Positions 1 to 8,387 of a DNA stretch of 64,000 nucleotides are shown here, one piece after another (within the stretch, counting starts at the first letter, position 1; each line of letters begins with the position of its first letter). The notes beneath the pieces are model-generated. The model made no database searches. It was not told the origin of the DNA and was given only the letters and a program-made list of their open reading frames with translations. Source of the stretch: Candidatus Olsenella pullistercoris. GTDB lineage: Bacteria > Actinomycetota > Coriobacteriia > Coriobacteriales > Atopobiaceae. The DNA lies in NCBI GenBank assembly GCA_019116525.1, contig DXBM01000050.1, forward strand, positions 62,001-126,000, in the 5' to 3' direction. Both the position numbers and the translations under genes were made by a program.

Positions 1-1269
1 CGCCGCCGCAGCGTGCTTCTCGCCCTGCTCGTCGCCATCGCGCTTGCCGACACCGCCACGCTCGCCGGGGCAGCCGTGCTGCACGTGCGCCGGCTGGAGC
101 GCGCGAGCGGCACGAACGCCGTGACGGCTCCCGAGGTGGTCGCGGAGCGCAGGGAGGGCCCCTTCACCGCAACGATCGACTACGCCGCGCTCTTCTCGGC
201 TGACGGCCATCAGGTCTCTTCCGAGGTGCGCTGGGCCGACGACTGGTTCTTCCAGGACGCCACGGAGTACAACCACGACCTCGCGCACACCTGCGCGGTG
301 CTCTCTGCCGTCGCCAACGCCGAGAGCGCCTACTACCAGCAGGGCTCGTCCGCGCCCGCCTACGCAGAGCAGGCCTTTGCGGAGCTCGGCTTTGAGGAGG
401 TCTCCACGGCTTCCTACCGCTACCGCAGCGAGGTCCTCGACGAGGTCCTTGGCGTGGTTGACGGCACGGACGTGGTTGCCTACACGCTCGCCACCCGGCA
501 CGTGACGAACTCGGAGACGGGCGAGGAGCGCCTGCTCACCGTTGTGGTGGTGCGCGGGTCGTACGGATCCGAGTGGCTCTCGAACGCTCGGATCGAGAGC
601 GCCGAGGACGCCACCGGCGACGGGGACCACCTCGGCTTCACGCTCGCCGCGGAGGAGATCGTTGCAGACCTCGAGGAGCGCGCTGCCGAGCTCGACCCCA
701 GCGTGGAGCGCAGCTACCTCTTCTGCGGCCACAGCAGGGGGGCGGCCGTTGCCAGCCTGCTCGCGAGCTACGTCGACGACGTGCCGGCCCTCGCGAGCGC
801 CGAGGACGTGCGCGCGTACGGCTTTGCGACCCCCAACTGCACGTCCTCGACCGAGGCGCGCTCGGCTCGCTACGACAACATCTTCAACGTCCTCAACCCC
901 TCTGACGTGGTGACGTCGCTCCCGCCCGCGGCGTGGGGCTACGACCGCTACGGCCAGGACGTGTGGCTCCCTGGCGAGGGCGATGCCTCGCTCGCCGCGC
1001 TCCTCCCGCGCATGCGCGCCGCCTACCTCGAGACGATGGGGGTCGCGTGCCCCGCCGACCCGTCCGACCGCTCCGTCGTGGGGGAGCTCGCCGAGCGCCT
1101 GGCTGACGCGGCCCCCTCCCTCGAGGCGCTTGCCTCGCCCCTCACGTGGCCCGACGTGGCGGCGGCGCTCATGGACGCCGATCTGCCCGGCCTGCTCTCG
1201 AGCCACTACCCCAACACCTACATCGCTTGGCTCGAGGCCACGGACGCGGGGGACCTCACCTTCTCCTAG
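1..1269 (+). CDS. Class-3 lipase-like alpha/beta hydrolase, 5' end cut by window
   Basis: A probable ester hydrolase of the lipase class 3 fold. The nucleophile elbow GHSRG is clear (Ser241, counting from the GTG at 13). Asp298 in NPSDVV and His398 in SSHYPNTY are spaced as expected for the remaining triad members. The start is a hydrophobic stretch (LLALLVAIALADTATLAG), so the protein is exported or membrane anchored. The frame is open to base 1 and encodes RRRS just before the GTG, which is a typical positively charged n-region. The true start is therefore probably upstream of the window. The substrate cannot be told from sequence. The family assignment is good; calling it a true lipase is inference. 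Confidence 0.72.
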   Translation, partial: RRRSVLLALLVAIALADTATLAGAAVLHVRRLERASGTNAVTAPEVVAERREGPFTATIDYAALFSADGHQVSSEVRWADDWFFQDATEYNHDLAHTCAVLSAVANAESAYYQQGSSAPAYAEQAFAELGFEEVSTASYRYRSEVLDEVLGVVDGTDVVAYTLATRHVTNSETGEERLLTVVVVRGSYGSEWLSNARIESAEDATGDGDHLGFTLAAEEIVADLEERAAELDPSVERSYLFCGHSRGAAVASLLASYVDDVPALASAEDVRAYGFATPNCTSSTEARSARYDNIFNVLNPSDVVTSLPPAAWGYDRYGQDVWLPGEGDASLAALLPRMRAAYLETMGVACPADPSDRSVVGELAERLADAAPSLEALASPLTWPDVAAALMDADLPGLLSSHYPNTYIAWLEATDAGDLTFS

Positions 1270-1313
1270 CGCCGCGCAGGATGGCGCGGGGCGTGCCAGC
1301 GTCAGGTCGTAGC

Positions 1314-1422
1314 CCCTCCCAAACCGACGTTCTTCTCGCCAGAATGTAGGTTTGAGCGGCATTAAGCTCGCTGAACCCTCCTGAACCTACGCTTTGGCGA
1401 GAAAAATGTGGGTTTGGGAGGG
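1314..1422. repeat. Nested inverted repeat with TTCTTCTCGCC motif
   Basis: Two arms, 1314-1356 and 1383-1422, are near reverse complements. Both carry CCCTCCCAAACC at the outer end and a TTCTTCTCGCC / GGCGAGAAAAA core. Inside each arm a smaller hairpin forms between CAAACCxAC and GTAGGTTTG. This fills the gap between the lipase-like gene and the activase gene. It could be a terminator, a protein-binding site or a mobile palindrome. The stem sequence is not shared with the other loci, but the core motif is. Confidence 0.7.
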
Positions 1423-1540
1423 AATATCAGTCGCAGGAGCGTGAGCCGCGCGCAAGCAATCTGGTTTTTTGAACATACCGTCTAAAAATGCCGGCACTGA
1501 GGTAGATTCTCTCCCGTGAGCAATCGTAGGCGGGAGAGCC

Positions 1541-2101
1541 ATGGCACAGGCGAGAAGAACGGTGCGCGTCGGCATCGATGTGGGGTCCACAACGGTGAAG
1601 GCCGTCGCGGTCGAACGCCGCGGCGGGGGATGGGAGCGCGTCTTCTCGCGCTATGTGCGCCACGGCGCCCGTCAGGCCGCGACCGTTGCCGAGGTGCTGG
1701 GCGAGCTCTCCTCCGTGCTCCCGAACGTCCGCCTGTGCGCGGCGCTCACGGGCTCCGGCGCCCCGACGCTCGCCGAGGAGCTGGGGCTTCCCTACGTGCA
1801 GGAGGTCGTGGCCAACTCCATCGCCGTGCGCGAGCTCTTCCCCGAGGCGCGCTGCGCCATCGAGCTCGGCGGGCAGGACGCCAAGATCGTCTTCTTCGAG
1901 AAGGATCCGCGCACCGGTGACCTCACGGTCTCTAACATGCGCATGAACGGCTCGTGCGCGGGCGGCACCGGCGCGTTTCTCGACGAGATCGCGTCTCTGC
2001 TGAACGTGCCCTCTGAGGAGTTCGACGGCCTCGCCGCCTCGGGGACGACGGTGCGCGACATATCCGGCCGCTGCGGCGTCTATGCCAAGACGGACATATA
2101 G
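1541..2101 (+). CDS. N-terminal fragment of the activase (first ASKHA domain)
   Basis: A 186-residue product of translation up to the TAG. It starts with ATG after a purine-rich GGCGGGAGAG. It contains the phosphate-1 loop DVGSTTVK (residues 14-21), GGQDAKIVFF and the Cys-bearing NGSCAGGTGAF that in this family helps ligate the bridging [4Fe-4S] cluster. It stops just after GVYAKTDI, before the end of the domain. Alone it would be a truncated BadF/BadG/BcrA/BcrD-type ATPase, and function as a separate protein is unlikely. Confidence 0.7.
   Translation: MAQARRTVRVGIDVGSTTVKAVAVERRGGGWERVFSRYVRHGARQAATVAEVLGELSSVLPNVRLCAALTGSGAPTLAEELGLPYVQEVVANSIAVRELFPEARCAIELGGQDAKIVFFEKDPRTGDLTVSNMRMNGSCAGGTGAFLDEIASLLNVPSEEFDGLAASGTTVRDISGRCGVYAKTDI
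2099..2101 (+). other. In-frame amber codon inside the activase frame
   Basis: The sequence reads GAC ATA TAG CCC CTG CTC. Frames on both sides are identical (2216 minus 1541 is divisible by three), so no indel is involved. The downstream residues PLLNQGVSKADLAL continue the family sequence without a gap. Confidence 0.85.
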
Positions 2102-2215
2102 CCCCTGCTCAACCAGGGCGTCTCCAAGGCGGACCTCGCCCTGTCGTCCCTCCACGCAATCGCGAAGCAGACGATCGGCGGCCTTGCGCAGGGCCTCGAC
2201 ATCGAGCCGCCGGTC

Positions 2216-5200
2216 GTGTTCGAGGGCGGCCCGCTCACCTTCAACCCCACGCTCGTGCGCGTCTTCGCCGAGCGGCTGGGGCTCTCTCCGGAGCAGGTTA
2301 TCGTGCCCGAGCACGCCGAGACCACGATCGTGCTCGGCACCGCGCTGGCCGTGGACGAGCTCTTCTCCGAGCGCGACTGCGAGCTTGACGTCGCCCGCGT
2401 TACGGGCGAGCTGCGCGAGCTTGAGGCCCGCCCGCGCGTCGAGGGTGACGGGGAGCCGCCGTTCTTCTCGTCCGAGGAGGAGCGACGCCGCTTTGACGAG
2501 CGCCACGCCGTTCCGGCCGAGCCTGTGCCAGAGCTCGCCCCCGGCTCCGAGCTGCGCTGCTACCTGGGCATCGACTCCGGCAGCACGACCACGAAGTTCG
2601 TCCTGGTGGGGGAGGACGGGCGGCTCGTGGACTCGTTCTACGCCTCCAACGAGGGGGAGCCGCTTGACGTGGCGCTGGCGGCCCTGCGCGAGCTACGGGA
2701 CCGGTACCGCGAGCGCGGCGTCTCGCTGCGCGTGCTCGGCGTGGGCACCACCGGCTACGGCGAGATGCTCTTCTCGCGCGCCCTCCAGGCCGACTACCAC
2801 GTGGTCGAGACCGTCGCGCACGCCCGCGCCGCTCGCGAGCTCGTCCCGGACGCCACGTTCGTGCTCGACATCGGCGGGCAGGACATGAAGGCCATCTGGC
2901 TCGACAACGGCGTCATCACGGACGTGGTGGTCAACGAGGCGTGCTCCTCGGGCTGCGGCTCGTTCCTCGAGACCTTTGCTCGCTCGCTCGGCATGCCGGC
3001 CGAGAAGATCGCGGAGGCGGCCTTTCGCTCCGAGTCCCCGGCGCGCCTCGGCAGCCGCTGCACCGTCTTCATGACGAGCAGCGTGGTCACCGAGCAGCGC
3101 AACGGCAAGTCCCCGGACGACATCATGGCCGGCCTCTGCCGGTCCATTGTGGAGAACGTGTTCACCAAGGTGCTGCGCGTGCCGAGCGCCGACGCCCTGG
3201 GGCAAAGAATCGTGGTGCAGGGCGGCACCTTCCTGAACGACGCCGTCCTGAGGGCCTTCGAGCAGCGCGTGGGGCGCCCGGTCACGCGCGCGCCGCACGC
3301 CGGGCTCATGGGGGCGATCGGCGTGGCGCGCCTCGTGCGCGAGAGGATGGAGGCCCGTGCCGCGGAGCTCGGACGCATGCCGCGCTCCTCGTTCATCGGC
3401 CTCGACGCACTCGATGGGTTCACGTGGCGCTTTGAGCCCAACCTGCCGTGCCCCTTCTGCCAGAACCACTGCAGCCGGACGCGCGTGAGCTTCTCGACGG
3501 GCGGCAGCTGGGTCACGGGCAACCGCTGCCCGCGCGGCGAGGTCGTGGGGGACGCCGCCGACAAGGACGTGAGGGCCCGGCTGCGCGCCGTGAGCGAGCG
3601 CACGAGCCGCGTGCCCGACCTCTTCCGCGAGCGCGAGCGGATGCTCTTCGAGGAGTACCCGGTCGAGCCCGTGCGCGACCGCGGGGACGACGCGCTCACC
3701 ATCGGCCTGCCGCGCGTGCTCTCGCTCTGGGAGTGGGCGCCCTTCTGGACGACCCTCGTGCGCGCGACCGGCCATCGCGTGCGCCTCTCGCACCGGAGCA
3801 CGCGCGCGATGTACGAGGAGGGCCTCTCGGCGGTGACCTCCGACACCGTGTGCTTCCCGGCCAAGCTCGTCCACGGCCACCTGCGTGACCTCGCCCGCGC
3901 GGGCGTGGACCGCATCCTCATGCCCTCGGTGACCACGGTCCCCTCGGACAACGCCTCCGAGGGGAGCCACTCCATGTGCGCCGTGGTGAAGGGCTACCCC
4001 CTCGTGGTGAGAAACTCCGACAACCCCGAGCGTCGCTGGGGCATCCCCTTTGACGCCCCGCTCTTCCACTGGTACACCGACGAGGACCGCGACCGCCAGC
4101 TCACGGCGTGGCTCGCGGACTGGGCCGGCCTCGGCCCGGACGAGGCGGCGCGCGCAATTGACCAGGCGCTTGCCGCCCAGCGCTCCTTCCGCGGGCGTCT
4201 CGCGCGCCGCGGGGCGGAGGTGCTCGAGGCCGCGCGCGAGCGGGGCGAGTACGCGGTGGTCATCGCCTCGCGGCCGTACCAGAACGACGAGCTCGTGAAC
4301 CACGGGCTCCCGCGCATGTTCGCGGACGCGGGAATCGCCGTGCTCACCGCCGACTCCGTGCCCGGTATCGGCGAGGTGGACCTCTCGCGCAGCCGGATTG
4401 ACGTGGTGAACAACTTCCACGCGCGCGTCCTGGGCGGCGCCCTGATCGCCGCGCGCGACGACGCGCTCGAGTTCGTGCAGCTCGTCAGCTTTGGCTGCGG
4501 CCACGACGCCTATCTCACCGACGAGGCAACGCGCCTCATGCACGAGGCGTCCGACAAGACGCCGCTCGTGCTGAAGCTCGACGAGTCCGACGCCACGGGC
4601 CCGCTCCAGATCCGCGTGCGCTCCTTCGTGGAGACGGTCCGCGAGCGTCGGGAGCGGCGCGCTGCGGAGGGCGCCGGCGTCTCGGCGAAGGCGCGCGAGC
4701 TGCCCGACCCCTACCCCCAGAAGTACCTGCGCTCGGACCGCGCCCGTCTCACCGTCCTCACGCCGAACACCTCGCACGCCTTCAGCCGCCTCATGGCTGC
4801 CGCGGTGGGCAGGCAGGGCGTCCGAGCCGTGTCGCTGCCGGTGGGGCGCGAGGAGGCCATCCGCCTCGGTAAGCGCTACGTCCACAACGACATCTGCTTT
4901 CCCGCGCAGATCGTGATCGGGGAGGTGATCGAGGCGCTCGAGAGCGGCCGCTACGACCCGGCCTCAACAGGCGTCTTCATGGCCAAGTACCTCGGGGACT
5001 GTCGCCTCACGCACTACGGTGCCCTGCTGCGCAAGGCGCTCGACGACGCGGGCTTCTCGCAGGTCCCGATCATCACCAACGATGCCGATGACGCCCACGA
5101 CATGCACCCGGGGTTCCGGCTCGGCGTGCGCGCCTCGATCGACGTTGCCTTTGCGCTGCCGATGGTCGACGTCCTCGAGGAGTGGCTGCGCAAGGTGCGC

Positions 5201-6088
5201 CCCTACGAGGCAGAGGAGGGCGCTGCCGACCGCGCCTTCGAGGAGGGCATGGACGCGCTGCTCGAGGGGCTCTCGGCGCGTGGCGTGCGCGGTGCGGCGG
5301 ACGGCTTCCGCCGGGGCTGCGAGACCCTCTCGTCGGTGCGCCGTCGCCGCGTCCCGAGGCGTCCCCGCGTGCTGATCGTGGGCGAGTACCTGCTCAACTT
5401 CCATCCTGGGGCCAACCACGACATCGAGCGCTACCTCGAGGCCAACGGCTTCGAGGTCGTTGAGGCGCGCATGACCGACGTCATCCAGAAGAGCTACTTC
5501 TACAAGGACGCCCAGGCGCGCGAGTACCACGTTGGCCTGCCCGCGCGCGAGCGCGCCTGGAACGCCCTCGTGGACAAGGTCTTCTCGGCCGCCCACAGCC
5601 TCACCGACCGGGTTGCCCGCGGCTTTGCCCTCTACGAGCGCCCCGCCCGCCTGCCCGAGATCGTGGGCGCGAGCGACCCGATCATCCACCACACCTTTGA
5701 CGCGGGCGAGGGCGTGCTCATCCCCGCCGAGATCATCCACAACGCCGAGAAGGGCGTGCGCAACTTCGTGATCCTTCAGCCGTTCGGGTGCCTTCCCAAC
5801 CACGTGGTGGGGCGCGGCATCACCAAGCGGCTCAAGGAGCTCTACCCCGACGCGCAGGTGCTCCCGCTCGACTTTGACCCCGACGTGAGCTTTGCCAACA
5901 TCGAGAACCGGCTCCAGATGCTCGTCATGGACATGCGCGCTGACGCCGAGCCCGTGCCCGGGGCAGTGCGCGAGGGCGTTGACGTGGGCGACCTCGTGGC
6001 GGAGTGGGGGAGCCGCATCGCGGACACGGCGCAGAGCGCCCTCGACGGGGCCGCGGGCTCGGGCCGTGCCTGCGAGGGCTCGCGATGA
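2216..6088 (+). CDS. C-terminal part of the activase: second ASKHA domain plus DUF2229 and HgdB-like regions
   Basis: The open stretch downstream of the TAG encodes 1290 residues from a GTG that is an internal valine (VVFEGGP). No Shine-Dalgarno sequence marks this GTG, so independent initiation is doubtful. It carries the second activase domain (GIDSGSTTTKF, DIGGQDMKAIW, NEACSSGCGSFLE), a cysteine cluster (CPFCQNHCSRTR, GNRCPRGE) and a long C-terminal part related to the dehydratase/DUF2229 region (DICFPAQIV, LQPFGCLPNHVVGRG). The stop overlaps the ATG of the TetR gene (ATGA), suggesting an operon with that regulator. Confidence 0.8.
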   Translation: MFEGGPLTFNPTLVRVFAERLGLSPEQVIVPEHAETTIVLGTALAVDELFSERDCELDVARVTGELRELEARPRVEGDGEPPFFSSEEERRRFDERHAVPAEPVPELAPGSELRCYLGIDSGSTTTKFVLVGEDGRLVDSFYASNEGEPLDVALAALRELRDRYRERGVSLRVLGVGTTGYGEMLFSRALQADYHVVETVAHARAARELVPDATFVLDIGGQDMKAIWLDNGVITDVVVNEACSSGCGSFLETFARSLGMPAEKIAEAAFRSESPARLGSRCTVFMTSSVVTEQRNGKSPDDIMAGLCRSIVENVFTKVLRVPSADALGQRIVVQGGTFLNDAVLRAFEQRVGRPVTRAPHAGLMGAIGVARLVRERMEARAAELGRMPRSSFIGLDALDGFTWRFEPNLPCPFCQNHCSRTRVSFSTGGSWVTGNRCPRGEVVGDAADKDVRARLRAVSERTSRVPDLFRERERMLFEEYPVEPVRDRGDDALTIGLPRVLSLWEWAPFWTTLVRATGHRVRLSHRSTRAMYEEGLSAVTSDTVCFPAKLVHGHLRDLARAGVDRILMPSVTTVPSDNASEGSHSMCAVVKGYPLVVRNSDNPERRWGIPFDAPLFHWYTDEDRDRQLTAWLADWAGLGPDEAARAIDQALAAQRSFRGRLARRGAEVLEAARERGEYAVVIASRPYQNDELVNHGLPRMFADAGIAVLTADSVPGIGEVDLSRSRIDVVNNFHARVLGGALIAARDDALEFVQLVSFGCGHDAYLTDEATRLMHEASDKTPLVLKLDESDATGPLQIRVRSFVETVRERRERRAAEGAGVSAKARELPDPYPQKYLRSDRARLTVLTPNTSHAFSRLMAAAVGRQGVRAVSLPVGREEAIRLGKRYVHNDICFPAQIVIGEVIEALESGRYDPASTGVFMAKYLGDCRLTHYGALLRKALDDAGFSQVPIITNDADDAHDMHPGFRLGVRASIDVAFALPMVDVLEEWLRKVRPYEAEEGAADRAFEEGMDALLEGLSARGVRGAADGFRRGCETLSSVRRRRVPRRPRVLIVGEYLLNFHPGANHDIERYLEANGFEVVEARMTDVIQKSYFYKDAQAREYHVGLPARERAWNALVDKVFSAAHSLTDRVARGFALYERPARLPEIVGASDPIIHHTFDAGEGVLIPAEIIHNAEKGVRNFVILQPFGCLPNHVVGRGITKRLKELYPDAQVLPLDFDPDVSFANIENRLQMLVMDMRADAEPVPGAVREGVDVGDLVAEWGSRIADTAQSALDGAAGSGRACEGSR

Positions 6089-6663
6089 GGCGCGAGGGGG
6101 GCGGGCGCGCCGCCGCCCGGATGCGCGAGCGGCTCGCGGACGCCTTCTGGGAGTGCCTCGACGCCGCGCGCCTCGACGCGGTCTCGGTGGGCGACGTGAT
6201 CGCGGCGGCGGGCGTGAGCCGCGGCTCGTTCTACTACCACTTCGCCGACAAGGACGAGCTCGTGCGCTGGGCCCTGCGCCACGAGGTGATCGACGTGGAC
6301 CGGCGCGGGACGTCGCTCGTGGCGGTCATGGCAGGCCCGGAGCCCGACGACGAGGACCCGATCGTCGCGCGCGGCGTGCGGCGCATCTGCCTTCTGATCG
6401 ACCGCGGCGGGATGGACGTGGCCTACGACGCGATGCTCGAGCTGGCGATCGAGTTCTGGACGCGCGCGCAGCGCCCGGAGGGCGGAAGGCTGCCCGACGA
6501 GGTCGTGGCGGCGCTGGAGTACGGCGTGGGCGGGCTCGTGGGCATGCTCAGCCGGGCCGACACCTCGACCGAGGCGCACCGCCGCGCCTCCGTGGCGTTC
6601 CTGCGCGAGCAGCACGCGCGCCTGCGCGAGCACGTGCTCTCCGAGGTGCTCGTCGCGAGCTGA
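6085..6663 (+). CDS. TetR/AcrR family transcriptional regulator
   Basis: A 192-residue regulator with an N-terminal TetR helix-turn-helix. The stretch VGDVIAAAGVSRGSFYYHF at about residues 42-60 is the classic helix 2-3 signature. The C-terminal ligand/dimer domain is divergent and gives no clue to the ligand. The ATG at 6085 overlaps the activase stop and leaves the HTH at the usual distance from the N-terminus, so it is preferred over the GTG at 6004. It is translationally coupled to the activase and probably regulates it or itself. A nested inverted repeat begins right at its stop codon. Confidence 0.85.
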   Translation: MRREGGGRAAARMRERLADAFWECLDAARLDAVSVGDVIAAAGVSRGSFYYHFADKDELVRWALRHEVIDVDRRGTSLVAVMAGPEPDDEDPIVARGVRRICLLIDRGGMDVAYDAMLELAIEFWTRAQRPEGGRLPDEVVAALEYGVGGLVGMLSRADTSTEAHRRASVAFLREQHARLREHVLSEVLVAS

Positions 6664-6812
6664 GGTTCTTCTCGCCACGGTGGCGCGGCCGCGCCGCCGG
6701 CTTGCCCGCCCTCTCCATTGGGTGCATCCGTGGCAGTTATATAGCCATTTTTCTCGAAATAACGTCCACGAACGCACCCAAAGGCCCCTCCACGCGCCCG
6801 GCGAGAAGAACC
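6664..6812. repeat. Nested inverted repeat bounded by GGTTCTTCTCGCC / GGCGAGAAGAACC
   Basis: The outer 13-bp arms GGTTCTTCTCGCC (6664-6676) and GGCGAGAAGAACC (6800-6812) are exact reverse complements. Inside them, TTGGGTGCATCCGTGG (6718-6733) pairs with CCACGAACGCACCCAA (6766-6782). A central TTTTTCTCGAAA lies at about 6748-6759. It resembles a small MITE-like cassette, but no target duplication is visible. An inner word close to CGCACCCAAAG recurs at 18899-18919. Confidence 0.7.
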
Positions 6813-6948
6813 TTGCAGCTGGCTCTCGCCCGGCTTACCGCCCGGCGGTCAGCCGCCGTGAAGCCCCGTGCGATCCGGCGCCAAAGCGCCCTCGTCGCCA
6901 ATCCATCGACGTGCGGAAAACCTCGGCGAGCGGTGCCATCGCGTGTGC

Positions 6949-6954
6949 TACCAT
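6949..6954 (+). promoter_or_regulatory. Probable -10 box for the pheST leader
   Basis: TACCAT lies just upstream of the T-box leader. No convincing -35 is seen. Assignment rests on position and resemblance to the TANNNT -10 boxes used elsewhere in the window. Confidence 0.35.
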
Positions 6955-7080
6955 GTCCCGCAGGCGATGACGGAGAGGTTCGGGCGTCGCGTTGCCAGCG
7001 GACAAGAGATGGGGGCCACCGGCTGAGAGCCCCCTCCAAGGCAGAGGCCCGGAGTTCACTCCACCAGCCGCGACCTGAAC

Positions 7081-7111
7081 ATGATACAAAGGGACTGTCC
7101 CTTCGTATCAT
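7081..7111. repeat. GGGAC-type hairpin inside the T-box leader
   Basis: ATGATACAAAGGGAC (7081-7095) and GTCCCTTCGTATCAT (7097-7111) form a hairpin with one mismatch and a one-base loop. It resembles REP-like elements (compare 10861 and 44374) more than a normal T-box stem. Confidence 0.6.
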
Positions 7112-7209
7112 CAGTAGGGAAGCCGTATGCCCCACGGCACGGGGCGAGAAGAGCGGGCGCGCCGGAGAGACAACCTGCGCGCCAACCGAGGTGGTACCGC
7201 GGATCCAAT

Positions 7210-7251
7210 CCGTCCTTGGGCAGCAGCGCAGCTGTCGAGGGGCGGTTTTTT
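7210..7251 (+). terminator. T-box regulated intrinsic terminator
   Basis: CCGTCCTTGG pairs with CGAGGGGCGG and is followed by TTTTTT. The 5' arm lies next to the T-box, as needed for a mutually exclusive antiterminator. Confidence 0.8.
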
Positions 7252-7272
7252 CGTTAGAGAAGGGATGACACG

Positions 7273-8340
7273 ATGTCGATGTCCGACGACCTCAAGGCAA
7301 TTGAGGCCCAGGTGGCGGAGGGGCTCGCCGCCGCAGACAGCATGGAGGCGCTCGAGGCGCTGCGCGTGAGCGTGCTGGGCAAGAAGGGCTCGCTCACCCA
7401 GATCATGCGCTCGATGGGCAAGGTCGCCCCGGAGGAGCGCCCGGCGATGGGCCAGCTCGCGAACACCGTTCGCGGAAACGTCGAGGAGGCGCTCAAGGCG
7501 CGCCGCGAGGCCCTCTCCGCCGAGCTCCTGGAGCGCAAGATGGCCGCTGACGCCTGTGACGTCACACTGCCGGGCCGTCGCCTGAGCTCGGGCACCCAGC
7601 ACCTCATCTCCCAGATCCGCGAGGAGATCGAGGACATCTTCTGCGGCCTCGGCTACACCGTCGAGGACGGCCCCTACGTGGAGACCACCTGGTACAACTT
7701 CACGGCGCTGAACGCCCCGGAGGACCACCCCAGCCGCTCCGCCAAGGACACCTTCTACGTGGTCGACAACGCGCCCGAGGGCAAGCCCTCCCACGTCCAG
7801 GGCGAGTCCGACGTGCTCCTGCGCACCCAGACCTCGGGCGTTCAGGTGCACGTGATGGAGCGCCAGAAGCCGCCCATCTACATGATCTGCCCGGGCACGG
7901 TCTTTCGTCCCGACACGGCCGACGCCAACCACCTGCCGCAGTTCACGCAGGTCGAGGGCCTCGTCGTTGACGAGGGCATCACCTTCGGCGACTTCAAGGG
8001 CACGATGGACTACTTCCTGCGCGAGATCTTCGGCAAGGACCGCGCCACGCGCTACCGCCCGCACTTCTTCCCGTTCACCGAGCCCAGCTGCGAGGTCGAC
8101 GTCTCGTGCGGCGTCTGCGGCGGAAAGGGCTGCCGCTTCTGCAAGGGGACCGGCTGGCTCGAGATCCTGGGCGCCGGCATGGTCGACCCCAACGTCTTCG
8201 AGTACTGCGGCATCGACCCCGAGAAGTACACGGGATTCGCCTTTGGCATGGGCGTCGAGCGCATCGCGTGCCTCCGCTATGACCTGCCCGACCTGCGCAT
8301 GCTCATGACCGGTGACATGCGCTTCCTGCGCCAGTTCTAG
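7273..8340 (+). CDS. pheS: Phenylalanyl-tRNA synthetase alpha subunit
   Basis: A class II synthetase catalytic subunit of 355 residues, a normal length. It has an N-terminal coiled region and then motif 2 and 3 sequences (FRPDTADANHLPQFTQVEG and FGMGVERIACLRY near the C-terminus). A four-cysteine patch (CGVCGGKGCRFCKGTGW) precedes motif 3, as in many Gram-positive PheS proteins. It charges tRNA-Phe as an alpha2-beta2 enzyme with PheT. Expression is expected to follow the T-box leader immediately upstream. The start ATG at 7273 lies just past the terminator. Confidence 0.97.
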   Translation: MSMSDDLKAIEAQVAEGLAAADSMEALEALRVSVLGKKGSLTQIMRSMGKVAPEERPAMGQLANTVRGNVEEALKARREALSAELLERKMAADACDVTLPGRRLSSGTQHLISQIREEIEDIFCGLGYTVEDGPYVETTWYNFTALNAPEDHPSRSAKDTFYVVDNAPEGKPSHVQGESDVLLRTQTSGVQVHVMERQKPPIYMICPGTVFRPDTADANHLPQFTQVEGLVVDEGITFGDFKGTMDYFLREIFGKDRATRYRPHFFPFTEPSCEVDVSCGVCGGKGCRFCKGTGWLEILGAGMVDPNVFEYCGIDPEKYTGFAFGMGVERIACLRYDLPDLRMLMTGDMRFLRQF

Positions 8341-8387
8341 CGGCGCCGGCCACCCAGACAACCCCTGCGCGCGAGAAGGAGAAGAAC

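Larger units (their letters stand above)
1541..6088 (+). pseudogene. 2-hydroxyacyl-CoA dehydratase activase-related protein, interrupted by an in-frame TAG
   Basis: One continuous reading frame of 1515 codons is broken only by a TAG at 2099-2101. Read through, it has the full architecture of the large coriobacterial/clostridial activase: two ASKHA ATPase domains, a DUF2229-type region and a C-terminal HgdB-like region. These proteins are thought to activate [4Fe-4S] 2-hydroxyacyl-CoA dehydratases by ATP-driven one-electron transfer. The stop falls in the family motif KTDIQPLLNQ, where Q is expected, so it looks like CAG changed to TAG; the preceding Ile codon ATA is also rare here. Either a recent nonsense mutation, a sequencing error or suppression explains this. 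The two halves are also listed separately. Confidence 0.82.
6960..7255 (+). ncRNA. T-box leader (phenylalanine) controlling pheS-pheT
   Basis: A tRNA-sensing leader of about 295 nt. The T-box itself, TGGTACCGCG at 7192-7201, is followed by a terminator hairpin and a run of six T. Stem I contains GGAGTTCACTCC with TTC at 7055-7057 in the specifier position, matching phenylalanine and the downstream gene. In T-box leaders, uncharged tRNA pairs with the specifier and with the T-box bulge, favouring the antiterminator and letting transcription continue. Oddly, a near-perfect hairpin of the GGGAC family lies inside the leader at 7081-7111. Precise 5' end and folding were not computed. Confidence 0.88.

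Noticed and set aside
2693..4885. Long minus-strand frame opposite the activase
   Set aside because: Typical antisense shadow of high-GC coding DNA; the protein is His/Arg/Ala-rich without domains.
6664..6812. Insertion sequence remnant
   Set aside because: The 13-bp outer inverted repeats look like element ends, but there is no direct target duplication and the ends are the common motif found singly elsewhere.
6680..6970. Small open frame between the TetR gene and the T-box
   Set aside because: Composed of repeat sequence and Arg/Pro-rich out-of-frame translation; no initiation signal.
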